DNA of 64,000 bases from Mesocentrotus franciscanus. Lineage: Eukaryota > Echinodermata > Echinoidea > Camarodonta > Strongylocentrotidae. Shown piece by piece: positions 22,001-33,254 of the stretch; positions within the stretch are counted from its first letter, which is position 1; each line of letters begins with the position of its first letter. A program made the translations under genes and the position numbers. A model generated the notes under the pieces. The model was not told the DNA's origin. It did not search any database and saw only the letters and a program-made list of their open reading frames with translations. The stretch covers positions 13,577,229 to 13,641,228 of the forward strand of contig CP137671.1 in the NCBI GenBank assembly GCA_037976565.1. Reading direction: 5' to 3'.

Positions 22001-22310
22001 AAATCAAATCTTAAGTTTGGAACGAATCCAGAAAAGAGCATGTAGGACCATATTAGGTGATCAATATTTTAATTATGACAAAGCTCTTGAAGCGTGTTCT
22101 TTGCAGACGCTGTCAGACAGACACAAACAATTGTGTACTAATTTTGCCTCATCTCTTGCCAACAACCCACTTTGTAAACATTGGTTACCTGTTAACAATG
22201 ACGTAGATTATTCACTGCGGAGAAGGACTAAGTATCGTCAATTTCATTGTAAAACGAACCGCTATAGAAATAGTTCAATTCCGTATTTAATAGACCTGTT
22301 GAATGCATGA
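19099..22310 (+). pseudogene. Retrotransposon ORF: 2A / APE endonuclease / reverse transcriptase
   Basis: Encodes, from the start used here: a hydrophobic, signal-peptide-like segment at residues 1-23; a 2A-like motif at about 64-79; an APE domain at about 184-390, with Asn in LLLHNARS, Glu219 in ITETWF, GDFN at 331-334 and SDHN at 384-387; and RT with FTDFSKAFDRIDH around 740-752, QGTKLGP and YVDD at 828-831. All catalytic residues expected for APE and RT are present. The long frame stops at 21930. The C-terminal part (GYIRPILDYGVPVFNG, then ERIQKRACRTILG) continues in another frame at 21882-22310, so a one-base indel lies near the A/T runs at 21871-21880. The start is uncertain because no second copy is available. 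Confidence 0.9.
19288..19335 (+). other. 2A-like ribosome-skipping motif
   Basis: Encodes NIELLKCGDIQPNPGP at residues 64-79 of the retrotransposon ORF. The consensus is D(V/I)ExNPGP with a break between the final Gly and Pro; here Glu is replaced by Gln. 2A motifs at the N-terminus of CR1/L2-type elements are established for sea urchins and other metazoans. Skipping here would release a roughly 78-residue peptide with a signal-like N-terminus from the endonuclease-RT protein. Confidence 0.8.
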
Positions 22311-22639
22311 ATGAATCATCATTTACACTTTCCCATTTGTCTTTAATACCTACCTGTTGAATGGTCCGGAATCTCATTGTCTGCTTACATTTTTACTTTT
22401 TTTTTTACATTTTAAATTTTACATTTTATGCTTCCATTCACTTGTAACACCTTTTTAAAATGTATATATATATATATATTGAATTAGTGATAAGGTTTTG
22501 TAGCAATCATGACATGGCAATTCAGATCAAATGGTGTCCAAGGTTTTAATTCATCATTGTACTTATTTTGCTCCAATGTACGAAGGTTGAGAGGGAGCTT
22601 TCTTGTTTTTTGTTGTTTACATTTTGAAATACCCAACAC
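22311..22639 (+). other. 3' UTR of the 2A retrotransposon, first part
   Basis: Non-coding, T-rich, with a (TA)n tract at about 22461-22480. It is contiguous with the ORF and has no element terminus before the inverted repeat at 22640. Confidence 0.5.
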
Positions 22640-22942
22640 TTCTTGACACAAGAGAAGTCCAGGGATGGGCAAGCAGACCTTAACTAGGGTATGGGAGTGT
22701 GAATGGGAGTGGGTATAAGAGTGTGAATGTGAGTGTTTATGAGAGTGTCCATGGTACAGGAGCGAGAATAGGAGCGTTTATATGAGTGAGAATATAAGTT
22801 TTCAGTGTAGTGATGTGTGTGCGGGGGGGGGGGGCGAATATGTGGGCGAATATGAGAGCAGTTTGCTAAGAACGTGTCTGAGAGTGTGTAAGAGCAAAGG
22901 GCCTGCTTGCTCATCCTTTGATCCACTCTTGTGTCACCTCAC
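22640..22942. repeat. Degenerate minisatellite flanked by inverted repeats
   Basis: GACACAAGAG...GATGGGCAAGCAGACC (about 22643-22679) is inverted at about 22900-22940. Between them are degenerate GAGTGTGAATG-type repeats and a G run at about 22822-22833. It appears to be an insertion in the 3' UTR of the 2A retrotransposon. The ORFs here are repeat translations. Confidence 0.65.
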
Positions 22943-23079
22943 AAAATATATTTTAAACCTAACTTAATTTTATCTGTTATTGCCTTAGTCATATTGGTTA
23001 TGAATTTTGTTATATACTGTATATTATACTTTGTGAGAATATTAAACCACATTTGTATGTATTATTGCCAATGTAAATT

Positions 23080-23145
23080 GTACATAATTCAGCCATTTGG
23101 CTGCGAAGTGCAATTATAATAAAACCTTTTCAATCAAAATCAACT
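23080..23145 (+). terminator. Retrotransposon 3' stem-loop and polyadenylation signal
   Basis: CAGCCATTTGGCTG forms a short stem-loop, followed by AATAAAACC about 20 nt later. The same layout (CAGCCTTGTGGCTG, then AATAAATAAA) occurs at 48470-48520. 3' hairpins are recognition features for the RT of several non-LTR clades; the assignment here is inferred. Confidence 0.5.
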
Positions 23146-25598
23146 GCGAGCAGAAATCAAGACTTTCCTTTATATACAGTGCGTATAAAAAATGTACCCA
23201 ACTTTGGTAGCTTCTAATTAAAAATTTATAACTTATGTGACTTTAAATCATATTTCATGGTAAGGGGTAACTAATTATACCCTGTCTAATGATACCATAT
23301 TCCTTAATTGCGCTGTCACGGATGACTGAGCAGCAGGCTTTTCAAAAAGTACTGTCAAAATCCTCTTGTACCAAGTTCGCGATGAAGCAATGAAAGTGGT
23401 TCAAAAGCCATTCTGTGTATTTTATCTCATTTCAAAAACAATTGCTCACTTATTTACATTGACTATTTATAGGCATTTGAAAAGAAAAGGTGTTAATATC
23501 AACTCTAACTCAACGAAATGCTTATTACAAGCAAAAATTTATGATATTCTCTTCGTTATGATGATTACAATCATGACTTCATTTGCATCCCTTACTTAAA
23601 GAGAAGGTTCATTGATTTTAAAAAACTAACTTTATTGTCATTGTTGCAAAGGTCACACTTTGATTGGACAAGGTTATCAAAATTCAATGCTTGGAAACAT
23701 TCGAAGTAATGATTATTATCAATTACAAAACGCTTAAATACAGCCCCGGCATAGCACCTGAAAAGCTCTCCGATCGCTGCTGAGATGTGTGACGTCACAT
23801 GTTGAACATGATTTGCACAAGCAGACGATGTCCCATGACATCTCACACATTTTCAGTGCCTGTTTTGTCATCTTCTCTTCAGTTATTTCTCTTACTTCAC
23901 TACCGTCAGGCTAAATGTTTAATCTATTGCCTCACTCTAAACCCCACGCATGGTATTATTTTGATGAAAAATGCAGCGATAAAAAAATTAAGGAATCCGT
24001 CGCTTGTAAACAAAATAAGACGCCATTGTATTTTCAGCTGCATGCATGCACCGCGGTATGTTCGGCGTTTCAAGAGGGAACAGATGCCGTCCATGCTTTC
24101 ATTCCGTTTTTTTTAATTTGTAAGTGTGGTTTCTTTGATTGTTCATTTACCCCTATCCTGTGTATTTCCAAACAAAAGAATTTAGTTATTAGAATTGGGG
24201 TCATATCCCTTTTTGAATGGTGTAAAATTCCCTCACATTTATATACACTAAACTCACTATAATTTGAGAAATAATAGCATCGCAATTATGTTCATTCTTT
24301 ATGGGATGTCGTCTGCTTGGGCAGGATTGGTTCATTTTGTGACGGCATCAAAACATCGTAATTTTTCTGGCGAATCTCTCGCATATCCCAGATGCTATGG
24401 AGGTGGTTTTATTTGTATTTTTATACATCACCCGATATGTAGTTGACCTAAAACTTGTACGATGGTCATCCGTTAGCTTACCAGTTTCTAGTGATACGTT
24501 ATATGCCATATTTGTGATTTTCTTTGAACCCGCACTTTAAGGTAACCCTTCTCATTTATTGAGACAGCATGGATAAAGTTTATTTTGGATGTTATCTTTT
24601 TATGAAAGTCTATTGCCAATTTCTTTAATATTTGGTGCAGCCTAGCCTTTACATAAGTCCTCGTATCTGATAATGATATTTATATCTGACGCCAAGAGAC
24701 TAAAATGAGACTAATCGCGAAAACCCGAGTGAACGCGAGAGCGAGTGGCGTCAGCCAGGAGGCCTTTAGAAATCTGGTTTGGATTTCTTATGTTAACCTT
24801 TGTTTCCGACTGGAGTTCTCTACCGAAATGGTAGCGTCCAATCAGCGAACGTATCATCTCATGACGTCAGCTTATATTGAACGAAAACGAGTTGGACTGA
24901 TTCATTTTATATACAGGGAAAGTCCTATCATCTCACTTACAATGTTTAGCTCAAATCATCAAATATTTCCTATTTTATTTTAATTTGGCATGTAAAATAG
25001 ATTTGAATGTGATATGTTGTATTTATCATTTATATGTTCATCAACAGAAAGTTTTCAAATTATTGATGTCAAAAGAATAAAAAAAACAAATGTATGATGT
25101 ATTATCGTCATTTGAAAGAGGTTGTGTACCATTTACACAATCCATCTGTTTAACCATGCTAGTATATCCATGGTTTAACGTGTCCAATGGCCTTTTATGC
25201 ACATTTTAATACACATTTTATAGATGAGTGTTATCTGTGGATTTGGTAAAGTTTGACCCTGAGTTGATTTATCGAACGCCTTTGCGATCATGTTGAAGTT
25301 GGGAATAGTACTTTCTTTATTCTGAAAATGATATTGTACTGCATGTACATAAAAAAAAGGAAGATTAAACTGAAAGTGTAACAGCTTATTGCGCCCTTCC
25401 CATGTATAGTAATTTTCGTGGTTAATTCAATTCTTCAATAAAATCATGAATTTCAGTAAGGCCCTTTCTTTCTGCTGAGAAAACATCGACCAATAATGGT
25501 TACCTCTCCTTCATTCCATAAGCTACAGCAATAATTACAAATGTTCCCATTGAAATAAGATGTCTATATTTGTTTACCAAGGGAAGCCTCATTAGTAT
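23146..25598. other. Non-coding interval
   Basis: About 2.4 kb without a supported gene. CAGTGCGTATAAAAAA at about 23179 resembles a DNA transposon terminus, but no partner end is visible. Overlapping short ORFs at 23592-24285 are on both strands and unconvincing. TGACGTCA-type motifs occur near 23790 and 24861. Confidence 0.45.
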
Positions 25599-25763
25599 AG
25601 TATTAATGACTGCTTTGAGAGAAATAGTTGTTTTTATACGCTCAAGGGAAGGTTACAATTGGGCTATTGCCCGAGGCGTGCCGAGGGCAATAGCCCAATT
25701 GTAACCTTCACGAGAGCGTATAAAAACAACTATTTCTCGAATATTAAAGCAGTCATTAATACT
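25599..25763. mobile_element. Hairpin MITE (165 bp, about 75-bp arms)
   Basis: AGTATTAATGACTGCTTT at the left is inverted at the right end. The stem contains GTTGTTTTTATACGCTC and GGGCTATTGCCC and a short loop around CGAGGCGTGCCGAG. A near-perfect long hairpin with no coding potential is best read as a miniature foldback transposon. Confidence 0.8.
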
Positions 25764-26436
25764 TTTATATGCCGAAAAAAGAGTCAACTTACCAATCAAC
25801 TGGTAGAACAGGAAGAGCAGAAATAAATACTAAATACACATAGAATCTAGTCTAGACTACGTCTACCGCGGTGCGGTAAAGTTTAATACTCAGTAGTCTA
25901 GATCTAGATCTCTAGACCCCTCTAGCTAGATCTACACAACAATTAATGTGTGGGACTCCACTGACTGGATTTGACAATCATATTATCAGACCTTACATTT
26001 CTTGCTGTCAGCAGAATTAATCAAGTCTTGCATTTGATCATCATCAAGCTAGTTGAAATCTTGGGAGAGTTTCTTCAGCCATTTTTGCCTTGTTTAAAAT
26101 TCAGTACGATCGAGATTGCCGTAGCCTAGGCCTACGGTCGTCTGCGCTGCGCTGTATTAACGTGAAATTGGTAATAAAGCTAGCGACCGATTCTTCGCAC
26201 ACTTATGGTGTCCGTGCTCGCACAAACCAGTTTTTAACACGTAAACCAATGGGTATTTCAGCAAGACTGAACTAATTTCCCGGTAACTGGAATTTTGCCG
26301 GGATTTTACGCTAGAACTATTACATGGCTTTGGCATTTTTCGTTTATTTACGGGAATAGTTAAAACAACGACTGCAATTTCGACCAATCAGATGGCTGGA
26401 TTTCTTAAGTGAGGTATATAATATTAATTATGTCCT
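25764..26436. other. Non-coding interval rich in TCTAGA-type motifs
   Basis: Has clusters of CTAGATCTAG-like palindromic hexamers (25848-25935), similar to those at 2400-2540 and 4425-4450. No gene is supported. Short ORFs at 26090-26387 overlap on opposite strands. Confidence 0.4.
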
Positions 26437-26684
26437 CCCTGAGGGTACTTCAATCATATTATTACCCCGGTTTTCAGTATACAGCATAGCTGTCATGATA
26501 AATCGCCTAACATAAGCAGATCAAGCGTTAATTTCTTCGTACCGTGTACCCATTTACCTCACCTGGGTGGAGAGTGATAAAGATAAATGTATGTCTTCCA
26601 AAAATACATAAGGGCTGTGGTAGGGATTCGTACCCCGGGCTATGAGTTTCTTGTGACTTATTCACTACACCACTACACCTCCAC
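26437..26684 (-). mobile_element. tRNA-derived SINE, copy 1
   Basis: Read on the minus strand, it starts GTGGAGGTGTAGTGGTGTAG (A-box-like) and carries a B-box-like GGTACGAATCCC (26624-26635), the spacing of a tRNA-derived Pol III promoter. Downstream it contains CACCCAGGTGAGGTAAATGG and CCGGGGTAATAATATGATT, both closely matched in the SINE at 30467-30700. Confidence 0.7.
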
Positions 26685-26796
26685 AAAAACGTATCATTCA
26701 AAATTGACAATGTCTAGGACCAACTAGATGTCATACCTTGAAAGGGTGTCGTGTCATTCTCATATTTTTATATTTTATCCTGCATTCGAGGTTTAA

Positions 26797-27085
26797 TAGT
26801 AAGATGAAACGAGAACTTACTTTGGAAGTTTGCTCGTTATTTTATGAATAATTAGAGGGAAGAGTATATATGAAAACCCGCCCGCGCATGCGCAGATAAT
26901 TTTTGAAGCAATCATGGCTACTGTTGAAAAATAGTCCTGAAGAAAATAGAAGCTGACGAGAACTGTCTTGAGTTGATCTTTCATGATAAAGGGAGGGAGA
27001 GGTGGGCATATATTCTCTTCCCTCTAATTATTCATAAAATAACGATCAAACTTCGAACGTAGGTTCTCGTTTAATCTTAATATTT
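26797..27085. mobile_element. MITE with about 65-bp inverted repeats
   Basis: AAACGAGAACTTAC at about 26808 through GAATAATTAGAGGGAAGAG is inverted at about 27007-27071, with weaker pairing extending outward. The centre holds a CGCGCATGCGC palindrome. No ORF. Superfamily is not assigned because no clear TSD is seen. Confidence 0.7.
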
Positions 27086-27172
27086 TACTTACTCGAGAAT
27101 ATATGAGATTTCAAAGAACAGTAGTCACGATGCTGTACCAACAGTGTGCACCAATAAAAAGTCGTTACTGAC

Positions 27173-27365
27173 CAGTGGGCACCGTAACAATGATGTGGTT
27201 CCCTGACCCATCATGAAACGTCAGGCAAGTACCTGCTTTTAGAGATACAACAGCCTTAGCAAAAGAAGTTGTAGATTCAACAGGCTTGTTGTAAAAATTT
27301 GTCAAATGTATTTTCATTTGCCCATCCGGCTTGTTTAAGGGGAATGGGTAACTTTGTCTTAGATT
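27173..27365 (-). CDS. Putative internal exon of an unrecognised gene
   Basis: A minus-strand open segment of about 64 codons begins after a strong 3' splice site (TTTTGTTTCAG|AATC) and ends at a plausible 5' splice site (CCCACTG|GTCAGT). The peptide (NLRQSYPFPLNKPDG, then TCLTFHDGSGNHIIVTVPTG) has normal protein-like composition, and the exon would be 193 bp starting in phase 0. No neighbouring exons are recognised in the window, so partner exons, if any, are further away. It could instead be a remnant of a transposon ORF. I do not recognise the family. Confidence 0.35.
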
Positions 27366-27480
27366 CTGAAACAAAATCCTGGATTTAGATCATGCTGCAC
27401 TGATAATTATAAACCTTTAGGTCAGTAAGGAACCCCATGACTTTTACAAGCCGATCGCCTGTCTGATTATCAAGATAGTT

Positions 27481-27700
27481 ATTGGAAAGCGAAATCAAAG
27501 TTTGCGTTTTCCTAACGTTTTCATAACACTACAGTCTATTGGGGAAAATGAGTATGGTAAAACCGGTCACTCAAAGATTTTTACTTTTTTGAGGCACTTC
27601 ATGATCATTTTGAAGCGCAATTTTTTCAGGGCTTCGTTATTACACCATATCACAGACACTGATAACACGTAGGGCCATGCATCTCAGATTTAACATTGTT
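27481..27700 (+). repeat. Dispersed repeat, copy B (mate at 672-901)
   Basis: Collinear with 672-901, same orientation, with scattered differences. Gives independent boundaries for the family: ATTGGAAA at the left, AACATTGTT at the right. Confidence 0.8.
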
Positions 27701-28203
27701 TTCTGGTAGAGTGATGGTCATGTCAGGTGTGTTGAGCTTGAAACCCAGAAAAAACAACTGCATGAGACGGTTCTAAGACCGATTTATCAGGGTGAATGAT
27801 GTGTAGCGTCTCATACATTCGCACTATTATTGTACATTCATGTTCCCAGTAATTTTCCATTACGCGTCTTATTTATATTCATTTATTCGAACCACGTGCG
27901 TCGATCATCCCTCCAATCGAGCATCGTGGTTCCGCGCATCGTTCACCCCGCGTATTTCAACACCACGAGGTTATTTTACACTCCTGTTTACATCTTCAGT
28001 TGAGTCAAGACGTCTCCATGATTTTCTCTCCGGGCTTAATATTTTTCCGTGCCTTTCACCTTTAGCATGGCACATAAACTTTTTCTCTGCCGTCTCCAGC
28101 TGGATGGCAGTCTCATAGTGGAACGTTTTAATCGGGACCGACATGGCGCTTGATTGTCCACTGGGAGCTGCTAGTCACTTCGCTTCGGTAGCTCTGGCAC
28201 ACT

Positions 28204-29345
28204 TCACCCACACGAGCTCGACATGCATGACATGGCATGCTGCTGTGAGGTTGACCAGCCTGCCTGATTCATTTTGCGTCTAGCATCTTCATTGTATCTC
28301 TTGTATGGGTGATACTGTTGAGTGTGCTGATGGCCTTTGGGTCTCATCATGACCCCTTCAGTTATTTTTAGCTGGTCCTGTAGGTCTTTAACTTGCTTCC
28401 CAAGATTGTCTCCGAAGAGAAGCTTGGTTACCTTGTTTAAGGGTTTGCAAAATTGGCGGAGGTCATTGTGTACTTCCAGTTTCATGGAATCCTTCCTAAG
28501 AGAGTTTAAACTGAAGTCGGTTTCACAAAGCAGTGCCAAAGCATCCTGCTGTTGATCCGTCATTGTGGCTGGATCGAGTGTATGTGCGAACGCACAGATT
28601 CCCTTAGTGAGTGACTTCTGCACATTCTGCAACTTAAAGTATCTGGTTCTGAAGGATGTATAGACATGCGTTCCCAAATGGTGGTGTTTACTTTGGGTAC
28701 ATCTCGTAAGTCACAGTTTTGTGGGCAGGTGTACCTTTCAGCTGCTTCAGCCAAGGATTTATCCTCCATTTTCTGCCCCATCATTTGATTGCGTCAGCAA
28801 TCTCCCCATGGAGTGGTGGCCCTAAGGTCAACGGTACAGCAAACTTTACAGCAATCTGGGGAACTTTGCCTTCCTGCGTAATATCTTCAGTCTCAAAATC
28901 TCCCTGGCTATACTCATTATAGTCCAAGTCGGAGCCATCGTCCCTGTCATGTAGGAATTAATTTTGGGCTGACCAGCACGTGGTTGAGACTCGGTCACAT
29001 CGGATACAAACCGACTCCCAGTACTGGTATCAGTGCCGTGGCTCTGGAAGAGCGTCTACAACGCGAGAGAACATGGCTTCCAATTGCTCAAGTCGTACGT
29101 GACATGATTTGAGATTCTTCCACCAACCCAGAGCTTGGCTGAGCCTTACTCTGGGTTTTAGTGGTACAGCTTGGCTCTGCCTTGCTGCTTTTATTCTTTA
29201 CAGACGCCGCCGAACTTGGCTTCGCCTTGCTCGGTCGGCTAGCATCGCCGTCCTTACGGCCCTGTTTCTGCCGCTTGTCCTCTACTGTTGTAGATTAGCA
29301 GGGAAAAAACAGTATTCAGCTGCTTTTCAGCATGGTTTTGCATTC
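28204..29345 (-). pseudogene. DIRS-like retrotransposon gag (ORF1) remnant
   Basis: Minus-strand fragments in different frames: 28560-28784 (KMEDKSLAEAAERY; NCDLRDVPKVNTTIWERM) and 28204-28677 (RTRYFKLQNVQKSLTKGICA; VTKLLFGDNLGKQVKDLQ). The pattern of a leucine-rich segment followed by LFGD-LAKQVKDLQ resembles the ORF1/gag of DIRS-type tyrosine-recombinase retrotransposons of marine invertebrates. Upstream minus-strand sequence near 28810-28840 translates as LGPPLHGEIADA, the same region of that family, before a stop. Several frame breaks make it a pseudogene. No RT, RNase H, methylase or recombinase is visible nearby. Confidence 0.6.
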
Positions 29346-30466
29346 TAGAACGCTAAGAACACACGAGGCACATAGTCACACTCACAGCCATAAATCTTTG
29401 TTAAGCGCCATGTTACAACTTATTTTATTCAGCTGTTATGAATAATTGTAAATCAATAGTCAGAATGCAACATGTAATGTATACAATACAACACGAAAAT
29501 GGTATATTGCGCCAATCAATGACATCCAGACATATAAACGTTTAGGCGCACCCGCTGTCCTCATATTAGTCGCAGCCCGTTGAAGCAGGGTGCGATGGCC
29601 TAGCGCAAGAAAAATGTCCAAACAATTACTTTCGATGCATGAAAAACAAAACTGATTGCATACAGAACATTTAATACTGTGTAATCATGATTATAGTGAC
29701 ATCTTCCAAAAGAATAGTACCACCCCCCCCCCCGAAAAAAAAATACTCGTTCGCTTTTCATATCTTATAAAGGGATTGCCCTGAATCTAACATACTGCTC
29801 AATATTCACCCCAAAAGGTGACTTCCGCTCAAAAAATGGAAAAGATTTTAACTTATTAACACATAATAAAAAGGCTCATAAAAGATTTCTCGGGGAACTT
29901 ATATCCTAACAACGATCTAAATTATTTTTTAATCTGTAATTTATTTTTACATTTTGTAGAAGGAGATTTGTTCTTTTTAATGACAACCTCGAATTATCAG
30001 CTTATGTGTGCCTGTTACAAAGTACAGATCACGTAAATAATCATATCTGATTGATACACGTCTGTAAAAACCCAATAACACACACACACACACACTGTCA
30101 TCGCGTGATTATCTAAGGTCGATTTGATATCTGATTGACTTTGCCCCTGTGTTTATGATATTTATATTTTCTTTGAACAACACAACTCGTTCTTATTGTT
30201 ATAAAACCATGCCAGAGTAAAGAAAAAATATATAATATCGTAAAATATGATACATGTTGTTTGCATAAAGTGCCTGAATATACTGCTAAATAAACAGATG
30301 AAATCTTTCGAAGAGAATATTGGCGTTCCGTTTTCAGAGGGGTCCATTGCCAGATTGCGTGCATCTTTTCTTTCTCGTATCATCATAAATCAGATATAAA
30401 TCAGATATAAATCATTGTCGAGCATGATGTCTGTTTATGATGCGCCTCATAGAATCTAAACAAACA
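29346..30466. other. Non-coding interval
   Basis: Contains a C run at about 29725-29733 and a CA tract at about 30078-30095. Short minus-strand ORFs at 30113-30386 overlap in two frames with no domain-like features. Confidence 0.45.
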
Positions 30467-30700
30467 GGTGTCGTGGTTTAGTTAATACGTCACCAGACTG
30501 TGGATCACTTGGTTCGCGGTTTGAGTCCTGCCGCGGCTCAAATGTCCTTTGGCAAGAAAATAATCTACATTTGCCATTCTATACCCAGGCGAATTAAATG
30601 GGTACCCGGTAGAAAGAAATTCCTTGAATGTTTTAATGCCTTATTATGGCGGTTGGCTACAGCCGGGGTTATGATATGATTCAATGTATTAATCACAGTA
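30467..30700 (+). mobile_element. tRNA-derived SINE, copy 2
   Basis: The plus-strand head (GTGTCGTGGTTTAGTTAA as box-A region; box B GGTTTGAGTCC at 30518-30528) is tRNA-like. The body includes ACCCAGGCGAATTAAATGGG (30583-30602) and CCGGGGTTATGATATGATT, matching the minus-strand SINE at 26437-26684. The two heads are less alike than the bodies. Confidence 0.75.
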
Positions 30701-33254
30701 GAGTTTATTAATTTAGTAATGGACTTATGCAAATGGGCTTGTTATCATTAAAAAAAAAAAATTCTCGAAATTCAAATGCTTCAAAATGAAATGATTAAAA
30801 CTGTGAATAAAAAATGAATATCAGGAATATTTCTTTGAGCCCGATTGCATGAGTGGAATAGTGTTTACTGGATTGCAGGCGCTGTGTCATATTGAAGTGT
30901 TAAAATACAGACAGGAGAAGACGAAAGAGAGAGAGAGAGAGAGAGTGCGATGGAGATGGGAGTGAAGATATTAAAGAGAAAAAGAGCGAGAAAACAGAAA
31001 AGTTCTCTCTCACTGTCTCTCTTTCAGTTTGTTTTGTTGTCGGCCAACTTCTCTTCCATTATGCATTGTTTACATATTATGTTTATATTGTTTTATGAAC
31101 ATACGAACTACGTTCACCCCAAAAATCCCAAATATATTTTAAGGGTAACAATACTTCATTGCCTTTCCAAACATATGTTTGACCGCATTACAAAAAATAT
31201 GTGTATTTTGAATTGGGTATAATTAAATAGAGAAATGAAAGCATATTATAACATTAATGTCATGCCTTGGAAATTTGAATTTGAAGTATACAACTCGAAA
31301 TCTCTAGAACCATGCGTGTAATTTTCGATGAAAAAACAAGGATTTTAAGAAAATGACATGAACTATCAATTGTAAACACAATGATGATTAATAAGTTTAA
31401 ACTTTGAAGGAACTGCATAAACTGCATTAATATTAGATTTCTAGGTGGTATATCTTGCTTTTGTAGGAGGTTTGTGATATTGCCCAATAATTTTCACCGA
31501 TATAATATGAAGTAAAACGCAATGTCGTAGAACACAATGCGTATCAGGAATGATCTATATACAAAAAATATTAATTTCTATATCTATTATCACGAAAAGT
31601 AAATTAACCTTTAGCTTCTTACATTTTTTGTATGCAGGAAAATTCTGAGTATTAAAAAATTAAATATTCTAATATACAAAGACACCCTGAACAGATGTAA
31701 CGCACCCCTTATGACTCTATTTTTTTCTGTATCTTTCAAGTTGATAAGATTGCCAATACAATTATCTCCAGACCCCCATTTTATGGTAGAGAGGATTGAA
31801 TATGTTTGATAAGCTCCTCTTCTTTTCCTTGTCTTCTTTTCTTTTTCTTCCTGTCCCTCTATTTTTAAAATATTTATTCGTCTTGTCTTTGTAACATTTT
31901 GCAAGAAGAGGAGGGTGAAGTCTGAGTGAGCATTTTGCAGTATGACCTTTCATTTCTCGCGATGCCCTTGGTAAATCATACCGTAATTAATTGTTTTAGT
32001 CATTAATTCATTGCATTATACAGCACCTTTGATCACAAAGGCAAAACAAAGTCTGATCTTGATATCCACCCCTATACTCCGTTCTCTTAGTGTGGATAGG
32101 TATCGTTTGAATGATCGTTTGAAAGATATTTGTTGTGGGGGGTAGACCCTCTGAGCATTTTCCAAATAGTTGTCACTGCATTAAGTTGTAAACACCCTTT
32201 TGCCTCTCCGTCTATCTGATTGCTTTGGTTTACAGCCCTTCTAAGACTGGAAAATTTTAGAATTCAATACATGTACATTTTGCTAGGAATCGTAGCAACC
32301 GAGAGATATTTTTTATTTTTTTTTACTGAAACTGAACTTTCTATAGCATTTTAGCGTATAACTAATTAACTATACTGGAAAAAAAAGAGATTGGAAGAGT
32401 CAAAACACGCGCTTCGTATTGGATACTTCTAGGCCCCTGAGATTTACCGAAATAATGGCTGAATCGGAATGGAATCAATGGAGTCATTATGAAAAAAGTG
32501 ACGGGGTAATAAAATAATAAACGTATATTAGGTAATCATTTTTATCTCTTGACTTATTTAGTCTTCTTTTACCAGGGTGGCTTCATCAGCGAATTGGACA
32601 TTGTTTTAAAAGAAGCCCCTGTAAATTATTATGAACAGTATCAAACAAGATTCAAACAAAACATACAATACATACAAACAAATAAATATCAGTGACAAAC
32701 AAAAATACGAAAATTGCCGAATTTTAACTCAGCAAGATTGTCTTCAATCTTTCCCTTTTTCCGTTTGCCCCTTTTTCTTTCTTCCTGTTTTGAGTATGGA
32801 ACTTTTTGGGGCACCCAAGCCTGCCCGATCAATACGCCTGTGTTAATAAGGACTAAAATTATCAGAATAGCTCGTTTACTCGTAAGCATGGTACTAACGT
32901 AAATAAAATTTAGCCAGATAACTGATCCTTTCAGTAATGATTAATGGAACGTATTGTTGAATATAAGTTATGAAATACAATATACAGTGTTAAGTTCACT
33001 TTAGGTCTGTTTTTATTCCACTAAAAAAAACATAGAAATATATCATACATAAATGTTTGATACGTAGCCACATATGAATAGCCACATCAGAATATATAAG
33101 ATTCTATGAAAAACATTTTATATTTACTTTTCCAACATCACTTTATCGCTTGAGGTAATATTTAATATTTTCATTCGAAGACAGCCCTGCTGGAAAGACA
33201 AAAATAAATTTGGTGTATATTAGACATAGCCAGGTTATTTGTTGTTGTTTTCAT
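30701..33254. other. AT-rich non-coding interval
   Basis: Includes a (GA)n tract at about 30927-30946. A 66-residue minus-strand ORF at 32689-32889 starts with a hydrophobic, signal-like segment followed by basic residues, but has no other support. CCAGGGTGGCTTCATCAGCG at 32572-32591 looks repeat-like but has no second copy here. Confidence 0.4.

Larger units (their letters stand above)
19099..23145 (+). mobile_element. CR1/L2-like non-LTR retrotransposon with 2A-like peptide
   Basis: One long ORF encodes a signal-like N-terminus, a 2A-like motif, an apurinic endonuclease and a reverse transcriptase. It is followed by a 3' UTR that appears interrupted by an inverted-repeat minisatellite (22640-22942). 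The UTR ends near 23145 with CAGCCATTTGGCTG, then AATAAAACC. A comparable CAGCC...GGCTG stem-loop followed by AATAAA ends the separate non-LTR fragment at 46850-48535, which supports the 3' end. The 5' end is not resolved. A frameshift near 21880 makes this copy defective. Confidence 0.8.

Noticed and set aside
23176..23200. DNA transposon terminus CAGTGCGTATAAAAAA
   Set aside because: No inverted partner end could be found in the following kilobases, so the element cannot be delimited.
27840..28118. 92-aa plus-strand ORF
   Set aside because: Lies antisense to the region downstream of the DIRS-like gag remnant and shows no features of its own.
30467..30540. A functional tRNA gene
   Set aside because: It has A- and B-box-like motifs but no good acceptor or anticodon stem, and the sequence continues into a body shared with another SINE copy.
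32689..32889. Small secreted-peptide candidate (hydrophobic leader followed by dibasic sites)
   Set aside because: A single short ORF in AT-rich DNA with an overlapping ORF on the other strand; no repeats, homologue or promoter to support it.
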